Made by a program: the position numbers and the translations under genes. The notes beneath the pieces are model-generated. The model did no database searches. It saw nothing but the letters and a program-made list of their open reading frames with translations, and had not been told where the DNA came from. A stretch of DNA of 30,050 bases from Chara braunii (Eukaryota; Streptophyta; Charophyceae; Charales; Characeae): contig BFEA01000164.1 of the NCBI GenBank assembly GCA_003427395.1, positions 471,252 through 501,301 of the forward strand, given 5' to 3'. Every line of letters starts with the position of its first letter. Position 1 is the first letter of the stretch. Positions 20,417-29,865 of the stretch are shown here, in pieces.

Positions 20417-21775
20417 GTCCTTAGCAGAGGTGGCAACTGGGATTTTTTGGAATACTTGTACCTTACCTACCCATACCATCTTTGAAAACTAACCACCCAT
20501 CCTTACCTGCTAAAAAAAAAAAGAAGCGTACCCGTACCTGCCCTACCTGAGCCCCTTCAGACTGTGACTGCCCATAACTGCCCATGGACTTCCTGTTTCA
20601 AAACTACCCATGGCCACCTACACCCAAACCTTTTGTCAACCTCCTGTACCGTACCCAACCAATTTTTTTTTTCACCCCTACCCACCCGTACCCACTCCCA
20701 ATCTTATGCACCCACCCATAACCATCCACACTTGTGACCCACCCTCCCCTAACCACCCCTAACTGTCCCCAACCGCCCCTAGCTGCCCTTAAATGTCCCC
20801 AACCGCTCCTAACCGCCACCCTTAATCGCCCCTAACCATCCGCATTTGTGACCCACCCTCCACTAACCATCACCCCTAACCATCCGCATTTGTGACCCAC
20901 CCTCCACTAACCACCCCTAACTGTCCCCAACCGCCCCTAACCGCCCCTAACTGTCCCTAACCGCCCCTTATCGCCCCTAACCATCCCCTACCGCCCCTAA
21001 CCGTCCTTAGCCGCCCCCTACCCCTCTAACTGCCCTTCGCAGAAGATTCATTTGATTTTGCTCATCCTATCGATGAAAGTAGAGTGAGGCTAGCCACGCG
21101 GTTGGAGACTTACATGTTCTCTCTCTCTCTCTCTCTCAGCCATGCAGCACACACAGAACGGCAGTGTGTACAACCACGGCGGGCGGATGATGGCCATGCA
21201 GTGGCATGCATACAGAAGGGCGGGCGGGTACAACCATGACGGACGGCCAATTTCCAAGGGGGAATTCCCTGAGGCGAGGTTGGAGCCTTCCAATTTCAGA
21301 ATTGGCCAATTTTGAAGTTGGGAGGCTATTTCCTGAAATCTTTTTCTCGTCGTTCACGCCAGGGAAAAAAATTGTGCCTAAGAAAAAAACAGCTCCGCCG
21401 GTCTGTATATTTCCTGGGAAGAGAGGGGTGAAGGTGGATATTACGTACGGTTACCCAACAGAATTGCTTACCCGCCCATACCCATCTGATTTTTTTTTTC
21501 ACCACCCTATAATGGCTGTACCCATGCTGCTTTTTTTTCTTGGCCGCCCATACCTGCGATTTTTCCCTTTTCACCGCTAATACCCGCCCATGCCTGCCCG
21601 TGATCTCCACGTAGTGCAACCGGGCCTGCCCTGAAATCCACAAATCAAATTTATGCCTGCCCATACCGATGGCCCCCTCCGGAAGGGTACCCGTACCTGC
21701 CCATAACCTGCCGGTTCCAGTTGGGTACGGTCGGGTACGGGCAGCGGTTACCCAGTTGCCACCTCTGGTCCTTAG
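20417..21775 (+). mobile_element. non-autonomous hAT element, 1343 bp, perfect TIR and TSD
   Basis: The element occupies 20425-21767. It begins CAGAGGTGGCAACTGGG and ends with its exact reverse complement (17 of 17 bp). The 8-mer GTCCTTAG flanks it at 20417-20424 and 21768-21775. The subterminal regions carry repeated ACCCGTACC, CCCATACC and GGGTACGG words, as in hAT subterminal transposase-binding repeats. No transposase was recognised. The middle holds a CCCCTAACCG minisatellite and a short (CT)n. Neighbouring units of the host tandem array preserve the uninterrupted target sequence. Confidence 0.97.
20700..21035 (+). repeat. CCCCTAACCG-type minisatellite inside the hAT element
   Basis: Roughly 10-bp degenerate units (CCCCTAACCG, CCCCTAACTG, TCCCTAACCG), plus longer units with CATCCGCATTTGTGACCCAC, are repeated. 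It resembles plant-type telomere sequence (CCCTAAA) but is not regular. Confidence 0.85.
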
Positions 21776-22184
21776 CCTCTCGCTCGCTGGCCACAACTTT
21801 GGCAAACCGTGCTTCCTTTCAGACAGTGCAGTATGTACAATACACGCAGGATTTTCATAATTGAATGCCTGCCACACTGACAAGGTCGATCGCGGGCAAT
21901 GAATGGGCTTGCCAAACGTCTATCTTCAGTCCTTAGCCTCTCACTTGCTGGCCGCAACTTTGGCGAACCACGCTTCTTTCCAGATCATGCAGTACTGCTG
22001 TGCACAAAACAAGCAGGATTTTGATAATCAAATGCCCTGCCACACTGACGAGGTCAGTTGCAGGCAATGAACGGGCTTGCCAAACGTCTATTATTAGTCC
22101 TTAGCCTTTCGCTAGCTGGCCATAACCCGACGAACTACACTTCGGCCAAGATCATGCAGAGCTGCTGTATACAATACGTTTATG

Positions 22185-22506
22185 GGCTGGTGGTCAGCTT
22201 GGTGATTGGTTGGATGGTCAGTTTGGTGGTCAGTTTGGCAATCGGTTTGGCGGTCGGTTTGGCAATCGATGTGGTGGTCAGGCCAATGGTCGTTTTGGTG
22301 GTTGGTTTGGTTTCGTGGGTCGTTGTCAGTTTGGTGATCGGTGATGGGTTTCACGGCTGGTTTGGTGATCAGTGGTTGGTGTGTGTTTGGAGGTCGACCA
22401 TTTCGGTTTCCATTAGGTGGTCATTTTTGGTTTGGTGATCGGTTCAGTGGTGGGTTTCATGGTCAGTCTGGTGATCACTCCGGTGGCTGGTGTGGGTTTG
22501 GAGGTC
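22185..22506 (+). repeat. minisatellite of GGTTTGGTGGTC-like units
   Basis: About 320 bp is made of irregular 8-12-bp words (GTTTGGTGGTC, GTTTGGCAATCG, GGTTGGTTTGG). It yields QTDRQTDCQTD peptides on the minus strand, which are an artefact of the repeat. Confidence 0.85.
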
Positions 22507-22743
22507 AACCGTTGAGGAGTTCCACCAGGAAAGGAATTATGACACTTCGCGCCTCGTCCGATATCCGCGTGTGTTGTCTTCACAAATCGCACATCGCAAG
22601 TCATTAGACGATACTTATATTTCAGACTTCGGCCTCAAACGCATTGCGGTTAGTTTTCTTCCCGTTCCATTTTTCAAATTGCGCACTTGAAGTGACGACA
22701 TTGCAGGTCTATAGCTGGTCTTTTAATGACACTTTTTCCGTAC

Positions 22744-22926
22744 CTTCATGATCTTGGAGCCATCAAGACAGAATCGCACGCGCTTGCCGACAATCTCCGT
22801 GGGATAGACAAGATCTTCCAAAATCGCCTCGTGGACAGCAGTCAATGTTCTGTTCCTGGGCCTCGCCACAGAGATGCCCCTCTTCGGCGGCTTCATGATC
22901 CTCCTCGTTGCCACAATAACTACATC
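22744..22926 (-). CDS. RPS7: eS7 exon 4
   Basis: Sixty-one in-frame codons start [17 protein letters not shown], continue through [20 protein letters not shown] and [10 protein letters not shown], and end LDGSKIMK. This is the most conserved core of eS7: the TRRI strand, the basic PPK.G linker, the R.RTLT.VH motif and the EIVGKR motif. The acceptor is taatggcag before GAT, and the donor is gtacgg after AAG. The exon is 183 nt and in phase 0 at both ends. It lies between a 1717-nt intron and the 11.6-kb final intron. Confidence 0.97.
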
Positions 22927-23135
22927 CTGCCATTAAGAAGAGGAGAAAACAGTCAAGAAGAGCAGACACACGAAGGAACAGATTGTATCTCAATGAAACA
23001 GACCACTGAGGATTCAATCCACCTCAATCTTTTAATTAACGGCGACGGCCTTGAGACATCCCCATTCAACCAATTACGGGCCCCATAATAAGGAAACCAG
23101 TTTACGAGCGAGCTGGGAGCGCGCTGCTGGGAGTC

Positions 23136-23199
23136 TGGATTTCGGAACCTGGTTGAAAACCAGCCATTGGATTTCGGAACCTGGTTGAAAACCAGTCAT
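23136..23199 (+). repeat. 32-bp tandem duplication
   Basis: TGGATTTCGGAACCTGGTTG followed by AAAACCAG is repeated at 23136 and 23168 with one base difference near the end. Confidence 0.95.
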
Positions 23200-23674
23200 T
23201 GCATGTCTCACCCGACTGAGGACCGACGAGTTCGTACTGCTACCGTACTTTTGTCCTACTCATCTGATTGTATCTGGATTCGAACTTTGGCCTATATTTC
23301 AATAGTTAGTTCTTCATGGGCGCACCAACTGGGAAAGGAATTCAACCCGCCTGTCACTGCACATAAAGCACTGCAGAATAGTTCATGATGACATTTTCTC
23401 TCGTACCATCATGTAATGACACAAACCAGACACAGAAGTACAGTAACGAGCACCCCTTCACACTCCTCGATCACCACGAGCCAAGAAAATCCGAATCAAT
23501 TAGATTAAGCTACAAAGCCAAGTAGGAATGCACTCAATCCACTAAAACGACTGAGAGCTGAAGTAATGCAGAGAATAAATAAAAGAAAAAAACTTACCGA
23601 ACCCTCAAAGCCTAGTAACCTCTAAACCATTAGTAGCTACTTTTCGAGAATTTTTTGGATCTCATCCTCTTTGA

Positions 23675-23809
<135 letters not shown>

Positions 23810-23994
23810 TAACCACATAAGCAACGAAAGATTTGCACCTCCATTCAAAGCAGGGCTTCGATTAGAGGAAAGTACAATCAAATCCATAAACTGTTTTTCC
23901 ATGTGTAGCCTAGCCTGTATCCATTGTGCAAAGGCAGGTTCAATCAAAATTTGTTTTTCTGACCCCGCCAACAGAATTTCCTTCAAACCAAGGA

Positions 23995-24355
23995 GCAAGA
24001 ACGTCATGATGACTACCATTTTCCCAAAATAGAATACACGGTCTGTATCTAGAATGAAAGTTGGCCATAATACAGCAACAACGACCGTACAGAATATGTA
24101 CCGACATTATCGCTGCATTAGGGCCAACTTTCCGTCTAGATACCTTCCCTAGAGAAATGCGACTGCACCAAGTCACCACCCCACCGAAGAACGTCATGAT
24201 GACTACCATCTTCCCGCGAATAGAATGCACGGTCTGTAACTGGCCCTAATACAGCGACAATGACCGTACAGAATATGTACTGTCATTGTTGTTGCATTAG
24301 GGTCAACTTTCCGTCTAGATACAGTGATGAAGACCGTACAGAGAGAATGTACTCG
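23995..24355. mobile_element. duplicated foldback/MITE-like element
   Basis: Region 24050-24144 is an inverted repeat: TCTAGAATGAAAGTTGGCC on the left pairs with GGCCAACTTTCCGTCTAGA on the right, around inner arms (ATACAGCAACAACGACCGTAC and GTACCGACATTATCGCTGCAT). A second foldback copy lies at 24236-24320 and a third half at 24319-24350. The flank AACGTCATGATGACTACCAT with ATAGAAT.CACGGTCTGTA is repeated at 23999 and 24190. A related left arm is at 25283. Confidence 0.8.
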
Positions 24356-24404
24356 GGTGAGGACGATCCCAGAGCGAGAAAATGGGGGGGCTGTGCGCCA
24401 TTAA

Positions 24405-24620
24405 CACTTCGGCGCGAAATCTGAACATCAGGGTGCCAAACTTTAGGGCGAAAAGGCGGGGTCAGTGCACACTCGTTCAGACGAAGCCTGAACATAACGG
24501 TAGCAATTTTATTTCCCAAAGGAATGGCCCAAAATAAATCGGAACAGGTGGGGAAGAAAACGGGGTGGGGTGGCTGTGTCATTCAGACGAAATCTGAAGG
24601 CAAAGGTGCCAAATTGCATC
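24405..24620 (+). repeat. three diverged copies of TTCAGACGAA..CTGAA..GGTGCCAA
   Basis: Related 38-bp blocks lie at about 24408, 24477 and 24580, just downstream of eS7 exon 3 in gene direction. Confidence 0.65.
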
Positions 24621-24643
24621 GTAAGAAGGTGCGTCTCGCGTAC

Positions 24644-24767
24644 CTTTCCACTGAACTTCTTCTCCAATTCCCGCACAAGACGCGCATGAATCTTCTGGAA
24701 AGCCTTCCTTAGCCGAAAGGGCACATGAATGATGATAGCCTTGCGACTCTTCGAGACGTCTATTTCC
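24644..24767 (-). CDS. RPS7: eS7 exon 3
   Basis: This exon completes the split lysine codon with G, then encodes 41 residues beginning [20 protein letters not shown] and ending [13 protein letters not shown]. The segment [20 protein letters not shown] is a hallmark of plant and algal eS7. The acceptor is cattaaag before GGA and the donor is gtacgc after AAG. The exon is 124 nt and ends on a complete codon. The acceptor is preceded by a pyrimidine-rich run (minus-strand view of 24776-24800), as expected for splicing. [10 protein letters not shown] differs a little from the family's usual GNRKA or GGRKA, but no conserved block is lost. Confidence 0.96.
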
Positions 24768-24838
24768 CTTTAATGTCGAGAGGGGGGGAAACAAAACAGA
24801 CAGACGGATGGAGCCACGACGGGATGTCCCAGGAGGAC

Positions 24839-25110
24839 CGAAAATTGCAACCAAACGAACCAATAAAAATTTAAAAAATGCGTCAGCTGCTGATAAATTC
24901 TCTGGGAGAAGAGACTATTTCCGATGAAAACAGAAAAACAGAAAGGGCAAATTTGACGTAAAAAATTCCGGCAGCGAAAATTGCAACCAAACGAACCAAT
25001 AAAAATTTAAAAAATGCGTCAGCTGCTGATAAATTCTCTGGGAGAAGAGACTATTTCCGATGAAAACAGAAAAACAGAAAGGGCAAATTTGACGTAAAAA
25101 ATTCCGGCAG
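24839..25110 (+). repeat. perfect 136-bp tandem duplication in intron 2
   Basis: Copies 24839-24974 and 24975-25110 show no differences when read base by base. Both begin CGAAAATTGCAACC and end TTCCGGCAG. Perfect identity means a very recent duplication or an assembly artefact. Confidence 0.95.
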
Positions 25111-25624
25111 AAATTCGAACGTCTACCGACCGCCTTCCCCCAACACTTGTATACATTCATTACCAGGGTGCGTTGTGTTCGGGGGAAGACGATAGCCAAG
25201 GCCAGAAGAAGGACGACGTGAGCACACAAAGCCTGAACCGCTTGTCTCCTTCTGCCGAACAGAAAAACGTAGTCATTCTCGCTGTATCTAGACTGAAAGT
25301 TGCCCCAAATACAGGCAAGATCCCACTTGTAAAGAGATTGGCTTGACAACCTGAATCTGGACGTGTTTGTGGAGAGGTGCAGATCCTTGCCATTGCTCTG
25401 CTTTTCTGCATCTCGACTTAATCCGCATCCAGATTCAGGCGCTTGGTCCAATCTTCTTGGTTAGTGGGATCTCGCCCTCAGAGATGTAAAACTACCCAAG
25501 GGCGGAAACGTCCGTTGCAAAAAAATCTGCTGCAGAAATGGACTTTCAAGAAAATCCGGATCTTCACCTCGCGAATACAGCACAGGGTCATTACGTCTGT
25601 GCCATACGGGGTAAGTTTCAGCTC

Positions 25625-25828
25625 AAATCAATATAAACGAAAAGAGCATCTCATGATCTCACCTACAGCCTTCCCCCCGCATAGAACACAGGTTCGTGTT
25701 ATAATATCTGCCATACGGGACAATTCGTCTGTACTTTTATCAGCCTCGGACCTCCTCCGTGCACGCACAGATTCGAACCGGCGCCCTGAGCCCCAAGAGC
25801 CGAATTTCTTAAATACTACAGCGACGGC
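25625..25828 (-). mobile_element. possible tRNA-derived SINE
   Basis: On the minus strand 25827 down to 25755 resembles a degraded tRNA. It has a D-arm-like TAGTATTTAAG, an anticodon-arm-like TCGGCTCTTGGGGCTCAGG and an exact B-box-type GGTTCGAATC (25770-25779). The T-stem and acceptor stem do not pair well, so it is not a working tRNA. The sequence after it, including GTGAGATCATGAGATGCTCT and TCGTTTATATT (25627-25662), recurs at 25921-25955 in the same orientation, as expected for a dispersed SINE body. Confidence 0.5.
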
Positions 25829-26233
25829 ACGGTGTACAAAAGAGGATCCAATGCGGCCATGATATCCACCCCACCGCCCTTCATGGCTGTACTATCCTTC
25901 AACTCACACACAGAACAAGTTAATATAAACGAATGAAGCATCATCTCAAGATCACTTGGCGTCAAACGACAGTCTGCTGGACTTCTTTCCAACAGGCGGC
26001 GCCCGACAAAAGGGCGGCGGGCGCAGAGGTCATTTAAAGGTTCCCCCCCCCCCGGAAAACCGGTACTGCCTTCGTTAGAAGATATCAGCAACCACCGGGG
26101 CACACCATATCTTCCTTACGCGTAAGGGACCAGATCGTCTTGCCGCCAACAAATCAGTCCGTGCATCCTGTACATAGTAATAAAAAACCGGCTTTAATCA
26201 CCTGAAACCAAAATCAATTTTAATCGCGTTCGG

Positions 26234-26294
26234 CAATGATACATCAATGATAGATCAATTGATAAATCAATGGTAGATCAATGATAGATCAAAA
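26234..26294 (+). repeat. ATCAATGATAG minisatellite
   Basis: About five 11-12-bp units of GATAGATCAATG type with small variations. Confidence 0.9.
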
Positions 26295-26699
26295 CTCGGT
26301 AACACGAGCACTGCTGGGCTTACGTGGCTTCTTCACTTTTCCAGAAAACCAGCAATGAGAATGATAAAGCAATTTAGAAGACATTACTTCACTAACTTAG
26401 CACATCGTCTCTTTCATGGCTGTTTCCTCATCGACTGTCCTTTCCACAATACGGGGGCATCTCTCAGCAGCAGCCCGCCGTTGCATCCCAGTGCATCGTT
26501 CAGTTAGTTCATTCTCCCCACTTCCACCCAGTCATTATCAGATCAACTCATTATCAGACTTTGACGTTTCGCTCGTGTACAAAAAGACGTGACTATTGCC
26601 CCATCAGGTCGACTCGTTGTCTTTGACCTCCCTCTGCGCACATTTCATTTCAGAAGACATTGATCGCAAATTTCGTTGCCACTTCAAGTCTCAACTCAC

Positions 26700-26773
26700 T
26701 TGGCAGAATTGATGAAGAGATCACGGAGGTCACTCTTCAGCTCCTGGTTGGTGGCCTCCAGATCAAAGAGAGC
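26700..26773 (-). CDS. RPS7: eS7 exon 2
   Basis: This exon encodes ALFDLEATNQELKSDLRDLF followed by INSA and the first two bases of a lysine codon. That is the helical N-terminal segment typical of plant eS7 (LFDLE.TNQELKS.L.DL). The acceptor reads gcggacag before GCT, and the donor is the strong gtgagt after GCCAA. The exon starts in phase 0 and ends after two codon bases, which exon 3 completes. It is 74 nt long. The upstream exon with the initiator methionine is not in view, so this is the first coding exon of the window and not of the gene. Confidence 0.95.
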
Positions 26774-27110
26774 CTGTCCGCGAAACAATATGCAAACAAA
26801 TCGACCACAAGCACACAAGGACAAACGCACACGCACACGTGACAAAGACACGGATTTGTCAAGACCACAGTGCATATTGTTCTGGTAGGTTTCAACAAAC
26901 ACATACAGTACAAATCAGACCCTATCAGACCCTCCTGTTCAGCTCACACACTGACTATATGGCTATTCTGACTATCAGACCCTACCGTAGCAGGTCAGTC
27001 TGTGAGCTGCGACTCCTGGGAATAAGAAAAAGAAGGCGACATCGACTGTGGGCGAAGCGCCAACAAAACTAATCGCCATGAACAGATTGAAATGATGACT
27101 AATGGACCGC
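26774..27110 (-). other. start of the presumed eS7 intron 1
   Basis: No exon 1 candidate was recognised. Short repeats (ATCAGACCCT, CTGACTAT) occur at 26917-26990. Confidence 0.5.
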
Positions 27111-27462
27111 TTAAACCACCAGTACCTCGCTCACCTAACGGCCGCGGGCACTCCCGTTTACGCGCCGCAGCCCCAGGGGGGTCGGCCAAGGGAAGGCCTG
27201 GTCGCTGCGCGAAGGCCAGGCTCCGCTTCCCTAGGAAAGACACACTTGAGAAAACAATAAAAAAGAAAGAAGGGAAAAAAAAAAAAATACACAAACGAAA
27301 AAAAAAACGAACGGACAAAAAGTTGAAGTCGCGCGGTAGAGAGAGAGAGAGAGAGAGGGGCGGCGAACTCGCCGCGACGAACTACTACTGCTTTTACTAT
27401 TTACACTGCCTTACTTGTTTTTGTGTGTGTGTGAGAGAGAGAGAGAGGGGCGGCGAGGTCGC

Positions 27463-27515
<53 letters not shown>

Positions 27516-27693
27516 GCGGCTGGCCTCATGGTATTGCGCCCTTGCTAGGATGACCAAATCGAATGAATCTGGCGCTATCGCGTGGGAATATACACTGCCA
27601 TACTCGTTTTTGTGTGAGTGTGTGTGTGTGTGTGTGTGGGAGAGAGAGAGAGAGAGGGGCGGCGAGTTCGCCGCGACCCTCCGTGCAGGTCAC

Positions 27694-27753
<60 letters not shown>

Positions 27754-28014
27754 CGGCTGGCCTCTTGGTACTGCGCCCTCCATAGGATGAGCAAAATCTA
27801 CTGAATCTGGCGCTATAGCGTGGGAATATACACTGCCATACTTTCTTTCGTTTTTTTTTTTCGTTTTTTTTGTCGTTTTTTTTTCCGTTTTTTTCGTTCT
27901 TTTCACTCCGACGTTCGGGATACCTGCGCCCGGTAGTCCGAGCCTCGGCACGGGTCGTCGTACCGGTCGGCCGAGGCTCGGACTCGATAGCTGGGCCAGG
28001 TACTTGTGGTTTAA
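27111..28014. mobile_element. 904-bp element with TTAA ends
   Basis: The left end TTAAACCACCAGTACCTCGC and the right end (reverse complement TTAAACCACAAGTACCTGGC) match over roughly 27 bp, and each begins with TTAA. The left 140 bp match the reverse complement of 18886-18999, so the termini belong to a family. The interior holds T-runs and paired microsatellite modules but no transposase. TTAA at both edges is compatible with a TTAA target-site superfamily such as piggyBac or Sola3, but the ACCACC end does not match typical piggyBac, so the superfamily is open. Confidence 0.7.
27338..27850 (+). repeat. repeated module: TG/GA array, GCGGCGA..TCGCCGC hairpin, CT array
   Basis: The module GAATATACACTGCCATACTC-GTTTTTGTGTG-(TG)n-(GA)n-GGGGCGGCGA..TCGCCGC-(CT)n-GCGGCTGGCCTC occurs two full times, with a partial first copy. 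Shared unique parts are TGGCGCTAT.GCGTGGGAATA at about 27569 and 27810 and the GCGGCGA hairpin at 27360, 27450 and 27660. The arrays cause the RE/SL open frames on both strands. Confidence 0.85.
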
Positions 28015-28418
28015 ACCACCAGTACATCCGGAGACCTTGAATGAGCCTTGCCGAAAAGTTAGGGGACTCGGTATAGCGCCGGCCTGGGGGTGGGCTGAAT
28101 TTGTTTTTTGTGCAGGGCTGCGCCTAGAGCACCCCGCCGCATGGCACTTCTTCTCCACTGGCTCTTCGGTCGACCTGTCCCGAAAACCTCCGAAATTTTA
28201 GGAGTCTCAATTGGATTCTCAACTTGGCTGGGGCCCAGCCATCGTGAGAATCGCGATTTATCACCGAAGTGCTGGGATGAATAATGCTACCGGACCAAAA
28301 TGGCTGGCAGCGCTAGCCAAAAAGGAAACGAAAACGCCGCGCTGGCGTTTCGGGAAGGCTTGGCGTGCAGGGAGGTTCGCCGCTCGTGAATTTTGCCTCG
28401 GACGTACCGGTGGTTTAA
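28011..28418. mobile_element. 408-bp element with TTAA ends, abutting the previous one
   Basis: The left end TTAAACCACCAGTACATCCG and the right end (reverse complement TTAAACCACCGGTACGTCCG) match at 18 of 20 bases. The TTAA at 28011-28014 is shared with the right end of the 904-bp element, and the other TTAA is at 28415-28418. No coding capacity was recognised. Confidence 0.75.
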
Positions 28419-28785
28419 CACCGCAATCGGACACTAAGGCAACCACAGAGTAAAACGCAGAACGTAACGAGTCGTATCAAGTGATCCAGGAAGGATAATC
28501 ATCGTACTTTTCAAGTACACAACGAGCAATCACACTCTTCAAACCAAAGAGACTGGCTCAGATCTCTTGTTGCTTCTAACATCTTATTACTTTGATTCTC
28601 TGATAACTTCTAAATCACACGGGCACAATACTTGCGAGAAGACTCAAAAAATGCTTCAGCACGAAAGAGACTTAAAAGAAAAAACAAAAAAAAGGCAAGC
28701 ACAGTTTCAAAAGCGACATGCACCATGGGGTGTCGAAGATAAGAACACCAAGTTATCATCGACGCAGGTTATTAGCACAAAAAGA
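28419..28785. other. presumed intronic DNA, nothing recognised
   Basis: A/T-rich with A-runs at 28678-28692; no repeat or exon seen. Confidence 0.4.
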
Positions 28786-29184
28786 ACCAGTGGAGGAGGG
28801 TGGTAGACCAAGTGCCGGAGAGAGAGAGAGAGATGAGAGAACGATAATGGTGTTTCTAACTACGACAGCAGAATGTACGATCGTCCATACTGGCGACAGC
28901 AAAGGGGAATCGCAAAAAAAACAGACAGTGCATAACGATGTCCTGTGGCCAGCATGGACGTACGGGAAACGAGGCCCTGCCAACAAGTGAAAGTCAACAT
29001 CTCTTGAACTGAGGGCGGCAGCACGGAAAATACCGGTGGAGGAGAGTGGTAGGCCTAGTGCCAAAGAGAGAGAGAAATGGGAGAATGATAATGGTGTTTC
29101 CAAATATTCGACAGAAGACTATACGATCGCCCATACTGGCCACAGCGAAGGCGAATCGCAAACCCCAGAAAGTGCATAACGATG
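28786..29184 (+). repeat. diverged direct repeat, 246-bp offset
   Basis: Copies 28786-28940 and 29032-29184 share GTGGAGGAG.GTGGTAG, GATAATGGTGTTTC, CCATACTGGC.ACAGC and AGTGCATAACGATG. They are separated by a unique 91-bp stretch. Confidence 0.9.
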
Positions 29185-29550
29185 CACCAGGAAAAAACGA
29201 CAACGCTGGGTATGTTCGTGCGTTTTTTTCATCCGTTTTGCGTTCTTGTTTGTGTTTCCCACTCAAGAAGCTCCAGACCCAAAGTCGTCCTTTAGGTTTT
29301 CTATATGGAATGGCGGCCCAACAAATACAGACTAATGCTTCGTGGGCGCAGGTCTTAGCAGTAGTATGTGTGTATTCGTTGGGCCACCATTTCAAAAATG
29401 GAAAACCTGAAAGAAAACTACACGACCTCTCAAACCCTACGTCGTCAATATTGTTTTATTCTTATACCTTAAAACATGAGGAATGGTACCAACTCGTTTT
29501 TCAACGTAGTGGGAAGAAAAGGCATACTGATCCCACTACCGTCTTCCCCA
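29185..29550. other. presumed intronic DNA, nothing recognised
   Basis: A 217-codon plus frame runs through 29046-29699 but starts in the direct repeat, has no recognisable domain and overlaps long minus frames; not annotated as a gene. Confidence 0.4.
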
Positions 29551-29561
29551 GACAGACTCTA

Positions 29562-29615
29562 GTCATTATGGCTGACCATCCGATACGCACGGTCATTATG
29601 GCTGAACATCCGACT
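29562..29615 (+). repeat. 29-bp direct repeat GTCATTATGGCTGA.CATCCGA
   Basis: Two copies lie head-to-tail, at 29563 and 29592. Confidence 0.85.
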
Positions 29616-29729
29616 GAAAGTCGCCCGAAATTGAACTATAACAACCCCCTGCCCTTGGGTAAATACGTTAATAGGCGAAATACATTGCCATTGATGTGAC
29701 TGACAGTCACCAAGCTCTCCAGTTCTCCT

Positions 29730-29865
29730 CCATTCTATCTATACATCTCTCCCTGAACTACCTTATAGCCCTTCTACCTATACCTCTCTCCCTAAACTAC
29801 CTTAGACCCCTTCTATTCATAAATCTCCCCCTAAACTACCCTTCTACGTATAGACGCACGGATCC
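29730..29865 (+). repeat. three 44-bp units with TCTCTCCCTAAACTACC
   Basis: TTCTA..CTAT.CATCTCTCCC followed by AAACTACCTTA recurs three times with drift, giving the repeated LSLNYL peptides in a plus frame. Confidence 0.85.

Larger units (their letters stand above)
20330..22160 (+). repeat. 161-168-bp tandem array interrupted by a hAT element
   Basis: Units contain GTCCTTAGCCT, CTGGCC.CAAC, CGAATG/CAAATGCC and CCACACTGAC.AGG, then CGGGCAATGAA and GCTTGCCAAACGTCTA. GTCCTTAG starts at 20417, 21768, 21929 and 22097. The last unit fades near 22150. The hAT element at 20425-21767 splits the first unit. Confidence 0.92.
11104..22743 (-). other. giant last intron of eS7 (11,640 nt)
   Basis: The intron is bounded by gtacgg at the exon 4 side and gctttag at the exon 5 side. 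It is filled with repeats: a 46-bp duplication, a 217-bp duplication, a Ty3 remnant, microsatellites, a 65-85-bp tandem cluster, a 1343-bp hAT element inside a tandem array, and a minisatellite. No second host gene was recognised on either strand. Nested host exons too short to see by eye cannot be excluded. Confidence 0.9.
24768..26699 (-). other. eS7 intron 2 (1932 nt)
   Basis: The donor is gtgagt and the acceptor cattaaag. It contains the 136-bp duplication, a MITE arm, SINE-like sequence and an ATCAATGATAG minisatellite. Stretches 25111-25620 and 26295-26699 show no further recognisable feature. Confidence 0.9.

Noticed and set aside
20700-21035. Interstitial telomere array
   Set aside because: Units are about 10 bp and irregular (CCCCTAACCG), not CCCTAAA, and they lie inside a hAT element.
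22112-22354. Minus frame with QTDRQTDCQTD repeats, resembling a repetitive protein
   Set aside because: It is a minisatellite in translation, with no start or end context of a gene.
25755-25827. Functional tRNA gene
   Set aside because: The B box is good, but the T-stem and acceptor stem do not pair, so only a SINE-like head is called.
27092-28158. Several 129-210-codon frames with RE/SL repeats
   Set aside because: All are produced by GA, CT and TG arrays inside the TTAA-ended element.
29046-29699. 217-codon plus frame as a host gene
   Set aside because: It begins inside a duplicated repeat, has no domain, and is crossed by long minus frames.
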